41,765 nt of DNA from contig NZ_NVOY01000045.1 of assembly GCF_002551005.1 (NCBI RefSeq), positions 36,319 to 78,083 of the forward strand, in the 5' to 3' direction. Both the position numbers and the translations under genes were made by a program. Positions 36,779-41,765 of the stretch are shown one piece after another. Under the pieces are notes generated by a model, which saw nothing but the letters and a program-made list of their open reading frames with translations, was not told the DNA's origin and made no database searches. The DNA comes from Bacillus pseudomycoides. Lineage in GTDB: Bacteria; Bacillota; Bacilli; Bacillales; Bacillaceae_G. How positions within the stretch are numbered: position 1 is the first letter of the stretch; each line of letters starts with the position of its first letter.

Positions 36779-37516
36779 ATGAAGGGGGTTATCTTAGCAG
36801 GGGGAACGGGATCAAGACTATATCCGATTACGAAAGTAACCAATAAACATCTCCTTCCAGTCGGTCGATATCCGATGATTTATCATTCAGTTTACAAATT
36901 AAAACAATGTAAAATTACAGATATTATGGTCATTACGGGAAGAGAGCATATGGGGGCTGTTGTGGATTTTTTAGGGAGCGGGGATGAATTTGGTGTATCG
37001 TTTACTTACCGCGTGCAAGACCGTGCGGGAGGAATTGCAGAGGCTTTAGGATTATGTGAACATTTCGTTAATAAGGACCGAATGCTAGTTATACTTGGAG
37101 ATAATATCTTTTCAGACAATCTTTGTCCATATGTAGAAGAATATATGAAACAAGAACAAGGGGCAAAAGTATTACTAAAAGAGGTAGAAACTCCTACAAG
37201 ATTTGGCGTACCGTCTATTAAAAATGGAAAAATTATAGGAATTGAAGAAAAACCGAACGAACCAAAAAGTTCATATGCAGTTACAGGCATTTATATGTAT
37301 GATGCACAAGCCTTTTCATATGTAAAGCAGCTAAGGCCATCAGCAAGAGGTGAGCTTGAGGTTACAGATTTGAACAATTGGTATTTACAAAGAGGACACC
37401 TTACTTATAATACGTTAAGCGGTTGGTGGACGGATGCAGGAACTCACACTTCTCTTCAAAGAGCGAATACGTTGGCAAGGAATATAGACTTTGGAAAACA
37501 GTTCAATGGAGAGTAG
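36779..37516 (+). CDS. rmlA: Glucose-1-phosphate thymidylyltransferase (short form)
   Basis: A 245-aa cytosolic enzyme making dTDP-glucose from glucose-1-phosphate and dTTP, the first step to dTDP-L-rhamnose. It has LAGGTGSRLYPITKVTNKHL at the start (nucleotide loop), ILGDNIFSD and EEKPNEPKSSYAVTGIYMYD. I chose ATG 36779, after AAGGGAG; an in-frame codon at 36746 overlaps the preceding gene. At 245 aa it is shorter than the usual RmlA of about 290, lacking the C-terminal regulatory segment. It starts an rmlACBD unit. Confidence 0.92.
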   Translation: MKGVILAGGTGSRLYPITKVTNKHLLPVGRYPMIYHSVYKLKQCKITDIMVITGREHMGAVVDFLGSGDEFGVSFTYRVQDRAGGIAEALGLCEHFVNKDRMLVILGDNIFSDNLCPYVEEYMKQEQGAKVLLKEVETPTRFGVPSIKNGKIIGIEEKPNEPKSSYAVTGIYMYDAQAFSYVKQLRPSARGELEVTDLNNWYLQRGHLTYNTLSGWWTDAGTHTSLQRANTLARNIDFGKQFNGE

Positions 37517-37524
37517 GTGAATAT

Positions 37525-38073
37525 ATGAAAGTGATTGACACGCATTTTCATGATGTAAAATTATTAGAACTACATTTGTTTGAAGATGACCGAGGTTTTT
37601 TTATGGAAAGTTACAACAAAGAAACGCTAGAGAAGATTGGAATTACCTATTCATTTGTACAAGATAATATCTCTTCTTCTGCGAAGGCAGGTACGATTCG
37701 TGGTTTGCATTTTCAAAAGGAACCGAAAGCGCAAACGAAACTAGTTCAAGTTTTACAAGGTGCTATTTATGATGTCATTGTTGATTTACGTAAAGAGTCA
37801 CCTACTTACAAACGGTGGCAAGGTTATATTTTAAGTGAAGAAAATCGCCGGAAATTGCTTGTTCCAAAAGGTTTTGCTCATGGATTTTGTACGCTTGTTC
37901 CGCATACAGTGGTTATGTATAAAGTTGATGAGTATTATAGTGCTCCGCACGATAGCGGTGTATTTTGGAAAGATAAAGATTTGAACATTCCATGGCCGGT
38001 CAAAGAGCCTACTTTATCAAAAAAAGATCAACTACTACCACCGCTTATTGCATGCGAAGGTTGTTTTAAATAG
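37525..38073 (+). CDS. rmlC: dTDP-4-dehydrorhamnose 3,5-epimerase
   Basis: A 182-aa cupin that inverts C3 and C5 of dTDP-4-keto-6-deoxyglucose. The motifs FFMESYN, GTIRGLHFQ with the catalytic His, and PKGFAHGFCTL are diagnostic. ATG 37525 follows GGAGAGTAGGTG, which includes the rmlA stop codon. Length is as expected. It is the third catalytic step although second in gene order. Confidence 0.95.
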   Translation: MKVIDTHFHDVKLLELHLFEDDRGFFMESYNKETLEKIGITYSFVQDNISSSAKAGTIRGLHFQKEPKAQTKLVQVLQGAIYDVIVDLRKESPTYKRWQGYILSEENRRKLLVPKGFAHGFCTLVPHTVVMYKVDEYYSAPHDSGVFWKDKDLNIPWPVKEPTLSKKDQLLPPLIACEGCFK

Positions 38074-38084
38074 GAGAGTTGTCT

Positions 38085-39056
38085 ATGAATATATTAGTAA
38101 CAGGCGGGGCTGGATTTATTGGTAGTAATTTTATTCATTATATATTGAAACAATACGATAATTACTATGTTATTAATTATGACGCGTTAACATATAGTGG
38201 TAATCTTGAAAATTTACGTTCTATTGAGAAAAATCTTCGCTATATTTTTCAAAAAGGAATCATTCAAAATCGTGAGCTTTTAGAATATGTTGTTCAGAAG
38301 TACAAGGTAGATGCTATTGTTAACTTTGCAGCAGAGTCCCATGTTGATCGCAGTATTGAAAATCCTATGCCTTTCTACGATACAAATATAATTGGGACGG
38401 TAACGTTATTAGAGTTAGTCAAAAAATACCCTCATATTAAAATGGTGCAAGTCTCAACAGATGAGGTGTATGGCTCGTTAGGAGAAGGAGGGAAATTTAC
38501 AGAACAAACACCGTTAGATCCGAGCAGTCCATATTCTTCTAGTAAGGCGAGTGCAGATATGATTGCTTTATCATACTATAAAACGTATCAATTACCTATT
38601 ATTGTCACGCGTTGTTCTAATAATTATGGACCATATCAATATCCGGAGAAATTAATTCCACTTATGATTACAAATGTATTAGAAGGGAAGAAATTGCCGT
38701 TATATGGAGATGGATTGAATATAAGAGATTGGCTTCATGTGAATGACCATTGTAGTGCAATTGATGTTGTACTGCATAAAGGGAAATTTGGAGAAGTATA
38801 TAATATTGGCGGAGATAATGAGAAAACAAATATAGAAGTTGTGGAGCAGATTATGGCGTTACTAAAAAGAGGAAAAGATGATATTCTTCTCGTTAAGGAT
38901 CGCTTAGGGCACGACCGCCGCTATGCAATTGATGCAAAAAAAATAAAACAAGAATTAGGATGGCAACCGGTGTATACGTTTAAGAAAGGGATCGAAAAAA
39001 CAGTCCATTGGTATGAACAAAACGAGAAGTGGTGGCGACCATTAAAAGAAAAGTAA
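38085..39056 (+). CDS. rmlB: dTDP-glucose 4,6-dehydratase
   Basis: A 323-aa short-chain dehydrogenase of the extended type that turns dTDP-glucose into the 4-keto-6-deoxy sugar. NAD-binding TGGAGFIGSNF begins at about residue 7, followed by AAESHVDRSI, STDEVYGS, and the catalytic Tyr-Lys pair in SPYSSSKASAD. ATG 38085 follows AGGAGA at seven bases; a TTG six bases upstream is less likely. It is 11 bp after rmlC. Confidence 0.95.
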   Translation: MNILVTGGAGFIGSNFIHYILKQYDNYYVINYDALTYSGNLENLRSIEKNLRYIFQKGIIQNRELLEYVVQKYKVDAIVNFAAESHVDRSIENPMPFYDTNIIGTVTLLELVKKYPHIKMVQVSTDEVYGSLGEGGKFTEQTPLDPSSPYSSSKASADMIALSYYKTYQLPIIVTRCSNNYGPYQYPEKLIPLMITNVLEGKKLPLYGDGLNIRDWLHVNDHCSAIDVVLHKGKFGEVYNIGGDNEKTNIEVVEQIMALLKRGKDDILLVKDRLGHDRRYAIDAKKIKQELGWQPVYTFKKGIEKTVHWYEQNEKWWRPLKEK

Positions 39057-39067
39057 GGGGCTCGCAG

Positions 39068-39922
39068 ATGAAAGAACGGATAATGATAACGGGAGCGAAT
39101 GGTCAATTAGGAAAACAAATAGTAGAGGATTTTGGTTCGGAACTGTATGAAATATATCCATTTGACAAAAAATCGTTAAATATTGCTGACATGTCACAAG
39201 TAGATCATGTAATAAAAACGATAAGGCCTCATATTATTATACATTGTGCCGCTTATACGAAGGTAGATCAGGCAGAGGAAGAACAGGATTTAGCTTATGT
39301 AACAAACGCAATTGGAACAAGAAATGTCACGGTTATGGCACAAAATTTAGGGGCAAAGCTTATTTATATTAGTACAGATTATGTATTTTCCGGTAGTAGA
39401 ATAGAAGGGTACCATGAATTCCATATACCAGAACCAGTAAATGTATACGGTCTTTCTAAATATGCAGGGGAGGAATTTGTAAAAAGTTTTCATGATCAAT
39501 ACTTTATTATACGTACGTCATGGCTTTATGGAAAGAACGGAAATAATTTTGTGAAAACGATGTTACGGATTAGTAAAGAAAAAGAGCATATAGCTATTGT
39601 TTCTGATCAAATCGGATCTCCTACCTATGTAAAAGACTTAGTTCACGTGATAAAAGAACTCATGAATACATCATTATATGGAATATATCATGTATCAAAT
39701 AGCGGATCATGTTCTTGGTATGAATTTGCTAAGCAAATTTTTTCTTATGCAAATAAAAAAGTAAACGTTGTACCTATTTCAACCGAAGAATTTGGGGCAA
39801 AAGCACCGAGGCCGAAATATTCAATTTTACAGCACAAAATGTTAAAATTAAATGGTTTTTCGCAAATGCCAACTTGGGAAGAAGGATTAGAGGGCTTTTT
39901 TAGCGAAACGAAGAATCACTAG
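39068..39922 (+). CDS. rmlD: dTDP-4-dehydrorhamnose reductase
   Basis: A 284-aa NADPH-dependent reductase, the last step to dTDP-L-rhamnose. It has TGANGQLGKQIV, HCAAYTKVDQAE, STDYVFSG and the Tyr-x3-Lys in NVYGLSKYAGE. ATG 39068 follows AAGGGG; a GTG at 39029 overlaps rmlB. It is the last gene of the block, followed by a terminator. L-rhamnose is a main sugar of the B. cereus group exosporium glycoprotein BclA, which is established. Confidence 0.95.
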   Translation: MKERIMITGANGQLGKQIVEDFGSELYEIYPFDKKSLNIADMSQVDHVIKTIRPHIIIHCAAYTKVDQAEEEQDLAYVTNAIGTRNVTVMAQNLGAKLIYISTDYVFSGSRIEGYHEFHIPEPVNVYGLSKYAGEEFVKSFHDQYFIIRTSWLYGKNGNNFVKTMLRISKEKEHIAIVSDQIGSPTYVKDLVHVIKELMNTSLYGIYHVSNSGSCSWYEFAKQIFSYANKKVNVVPISTEEFGAKAPRPKYSILQHKMLKLNGFSQMPTWEEGLEGFFSETKNH

Positions 39923-39945
39923 TGAAAGTGAGCTAGTGATTTTTG
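39914..39945 (+). terminator. Terminator of the rml block
   Basis: AATCACTAG pairs with CTAGTGATT across TGAAAGTGAG, followed by TTTTGTTT. The rmlD stop codon (39920-39922) lies within the left arm. Confidence 0.85.
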
Positions 39946-39978
39946 TTTGCCTTTACAGTATTTTATGTTAATATGAAA

Positions 39979-40008
39979 ATAGTACCAGGTTCTAATAACA
40001 ACTATAAT
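39979..40008 (+). promoter_or_regulatory. fabI promoter with putative FapR operator
   Basis: ATAGTACCAGGTTCTAAT (39979-39996) resembles a FapR box with both half-sites visible (AGTACC / GGTTCTAAT). A TATAAT at 40003-40008 lies just downstream as the -10, so bound repressor would cover the -35 to -10 region. The -35 is not well conserved. FapR control of fabI is established in B. subtilis. Confidence 0.7.
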
Positions 40009-40032
40009 GTATAAATATAGGAGGATAAATAT

Positions 40033-40809
40033 ATGGATCTTCTCAATGTAAAAGGAAAAAATATCGTTGTAATGGGTGTTGCGAACCAACGAAGCATTGC
40101 TTGGGGAATTGCTCGTTCATTACATAACGCTGGAGCAAACTTAATTTTCACATATGCTGGTGAACGCTTAGAAAAGAATGTACGTGATTTAGCAGAATCA
40201 TTAGAAGGACAAAAATCACTTGTATTACCATGTGATGTAACAAATGATGAAGATATCGCAAGCTGCTTCCAAACAATTAAGGAAGAGGTTGGTGTTATTC
40301 ATGGACTGGCTCACTGTATTGCATTCGCAGACCGCGATGATTTAAAAGGTGAGTTCGTTGATACATCTCGTAATGGCTTCTTATTAGCACAAAATATTAG
40401 CTCATTCTCTTTAACAGCTGTATCCAAAGCAGCAAAAGAAGTAATGACAGAGGGCGGCAGCATTGTTACATTAACGTACCTTGGCGGCGAACGCGTTGTA
40501 TCAAACTACAACGTAATGGGCGTTGCAAAAGCATCATTAGAAGCGAGCGTAAAATACTTAGCGAACGACTTAGGAAAGCATAACATTCGTGTTAACGCTG
40601 TTTCAGCAGGACCAATTCGCACATTATCAGCAAAAGGTGTTGGTGATTTCAACAGCATCTTAAAACAAATTGAAGAACGTGCGCCAATGCGTCGTAACGT
40701 AACACAAGAAGAAGTAGGAAACACAGCATTATTCTTATTCAGTGACCTAGCAAGTGGTGTGACTGGCGAGAATATTCATGTGGATTCTGGTTATCATATT
40801 TTAGGATAA
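40033..40809 (+). CDS. fabI: Enoyl-ACP reductase (NADH), FabI
   Basis: A 258-aa SDR enzyme that performs the last reduction of each fatty-acid elongation cycle, the target of triclosan-type inhibitors. The N-terminal VMGVANQRSIAWGIA is the FabI nucleotide loop. The catalytic Tyr-x6-Lys is at Tyr159/Lys166 (NYNVMGVAKASLEASVKYLA). Length is typical. The ATG follows AGGAGG. It lies between the rhamnose genes and an exosporium gene, with its own FapR-type promoter and terminator. Confidence 0.96.
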   Translation: MDLLNVKGKNIVVMGVANQRSIAWGIARSLHNAGANLIFTYAGERLEKNVRDLAESLEGQKSLVLPCDVTNDEDIASCFQTIKEEVGVIHGLAHCIAFADRDDLKGEFVDTSRNGFLLAQNISSFSLTAVSKAAKEVMTEGGSIVTLTYLGGERVVSNYNVMGVAKASLEASVKYLANDLGKHNIRVNAVSAGPIRTLSAKGVGDFNSILKQIEERAPMRRNVTQEEVGNTALFLFSDLASGVTGENIHVDSGYHILG

Positions 40810-40868
40810 GGTGTATGTTTTTCTGTAAGAAGAAAATAGAATTGATTTTTCGGAAGACAGGACATAAA

Positions 40869-40914
40869 TAAAAAACGGTAAGAGTTCTAACCTTAGAACT
40901 TTTACCGTTTTTTT
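40869..40914. terminator. Bidirectional terminator between fabI and the collagen-like gene
   Basis: AAAAACGGTAAGAGTTCTAA pairs with TTAGAACTTTTACCGTTTTT, with both A and T runs, so it can serve both convergent genes. Confidence 0.88.
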
Positions 40915-40987
40915 ATTGAAACTGATTAGTGTGAGTTTGTTCAGTGTCTAAATGCTTACAATCTTTTTAATCCTATCAATGTTAGAG

Positions 40988-41765
40988 TTAGTTAATCGTT
41001 ATACCTGCGCTTGCAAAGCCTGCAATAGTAGTAGCAAGACTAATCCCTTGTGTGTTTGTAGAGACAACTAGTAAAACTTTATCTTGTGCAGCTACTGATA
41101 TAGATTGAGCCTGAATGTTAGCAAAGGTATCACCAATAGAAAGTAGAGTAAAGGATGGAAGTGCTAAAGCTGTACCTACTGGACTAAAAGTATTGCTGGC
41201 TGCAGGGGCAACGTATATTTGCATTTGAACGTTTACAGAACTCGGTAATAAAGCTAACCCTGCTGTCGCGCTAAAGAAACCAGATAATGATGTGATTGTT
41301 CCAGCACGAGGCATAACGAATGCAAAGTCTAAAACACTTCCAGGTGCTAAAGTTATTGTTGCCCCGGACACATTAACACCAGAAAATGAGCTTCCAAATC
41401 CAAGTATAGTGCCTGTGTTCGTTAACCCACCTAAAACAGTAACGAACGTAGCAGGTCCTCCTGATGCATAAGGAATTATAGCACTTGAGCCCGTAACACC
41501 CTGAGGCCCTTGAAGTCCAGTGTCCCCAGTAGCGCCAGTAATCCCTTGTAAGCCCTGAGGTCCTTGAGGCCCAGTGTCGCCAGTAGAACCCGTAACGCCT
41601 TGAAGTCCCTGAGGTCCTTGAGGCCCAGTAACGCCGGTAGCGCCCGTGACGCCTTGGAGTCCCTGAGGCCCTTGAGGCCCAGTATCCCCGGTAGCGCCCG
41701 TAACACCTTGTAAGCCCTGAGGCCCTTGAGGCCCAGTATCCCCGATAGCGCCCGTAACACCTTGG
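40988..41765 (-). CDS. Collagen-like exosporium protein, BclB-type C-terminus (5' part outside window)
   Basis: The C-terminal 259 residues of a longer surface protein. Reading in, the first part is uninterrupted Gly-X-Y triplets with the 18-residue unit [18 protein letters not shown]. It ends in GVTGSS, followed by the globular tail [11 protein letters not shown] ... [20 protein letters not shown] ... [10 protein letters not shown]. This tail matches the BclB/exospore_TM-type C-terminal domain rather than the C1q-like domain of BclA. Such proteins decorate the spore hair layer and are glycosylated on threonine, of which the triplets have many. The reading frame stays open to the window edge; the N-terminal exosporium leader is not seen. 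Confidence 0.88.
   Translation of the reverse strand, partial: QGVTGAIGDTGPQGPQGLQGVTGATGDTGPQGPQGLQGVTGATGVTGPQGPQGLQGVTGSTGDTGPQGPQGLQGITGATGDTGLQGPQGVTGSSAIIPYASGGPATFVTVLGGLTNTGTILGFGSSFSGVNVSGATITLAPGSVLDFAFVMPRAGTITSLSGFFSATAGLALLPSSVNVQMQIYVAPAASNTFSPVGTALALPSFTLLSIGDTFANIQAQSISVAAQDKVLLVVSTNTQGISLATTIAGFASAGITIN
41497..41765 (-). repeat. 54-bp tandem coding repeats (collagen-like triplets)
   Basis: More than four near-identical 54-base units, each coding [18 protein letters not shown] with variants GVTGAI, GVTGST, GITGAT and one unit carrying GVT in place of GDT. Repeat number in such genes usually varies between strains by slippage. The array continues past the window. Confidence 0.9.

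Noticed and set aside
41476-41760. 94-codon leucine-rich open frame on the minus strand at the right edge
   Set aside because: It is the wrong frame of the Gly-X-Y repeats; the collagen-like frame continues with the known C-terminal domain.

Overview
This window looks like a chromosomal segment of a Bacillus cereus group organism (B. cereus / B. thuringiensis / B. anthracis relatives). Four things point there: low GC with strong AGGAGG-type ribosome binding sites, a gene order closely parallel to the B. subtilis yjaX-prpE region, intergenic copies of a repeat ending in TTTCACTTTAT that I take to be bcr1, and an exosporium collagen-like protein gene next to rhamnose genes. Species cannot be fixed from the sequence alone.

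Layout. (1) 1-4220: an RND efflux pump (SwrC/YerP type), divergent from a long TetR-family regulator (YerO type); three TGAC-N6-GTCA palindromes lie on both promoters. (2) 4255-6535: fabH-fabF behind a FapR box. (3) 6589-8389: a HEYHH metalloprotease-like protein (YjaZ) and YjbA. (4) 8485-9972: trpS on the minus strand behind a tryptophan T-box, bracketed by copies of an interspersed repeat motif. (5) 9978-16781: a DUF3899-like membrane protein, then oppBCDF and a separately promoted oppA. (6) 16780-25018: a small membrane protein, spx, a TerC/YjbE membrane protein, mecA, a cardiolipin synthase, coiA and pepF. (7) 25020-31446: a 57-aa membrane peptide, spxH, a truncated haemoglobin, a CYTH protein, YjbL, RelQ (YjbM), NAD kinase, an RluD-family pseudouridine synthase and PrpE. 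(8) 31494-32713: a RodA/FtsW-family protein. (9) 33084-39945: an eight-gene block of a TylF-like methyltransferase, a glycosyltransferase-methyltransferase fusion, another methyltransferase, another glycosyltransferase and rmlACBD for dTDP-L-rhamnose. (10) 40033-40914: fabI behind a second FapR box. (11) 40988 to the right edge: the 3' part of a collagen-like exosporium protein with 54-bp coding repeats, truncated by the window.

How it fits together. Fatty-acid elongation genes at both ends share FapR control (inferred). Spx, MecA (ClpC adaptor) and SpxH (ClpXP adaptor) form a proteolysis and disulfide-stress module, with PepF and Opp for peptide use. RelQ, NadK and the CYTH protein form a nucleotide module. 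The glycosyl block plus the collagen-like protein suggest synthesis of a methylated, rhamnose-containing glycan for the spore surface. That block is the most accessory-looking part. The other area worth attention is the intergenic repeats: five bcr1-like copies all on the plus strand, three copies of a second element with a terminator-like 3' hairpin, and a third element around trpS. No rRNA, tRNA, CRISPR array, prophage or complete insertion sequence was seen.
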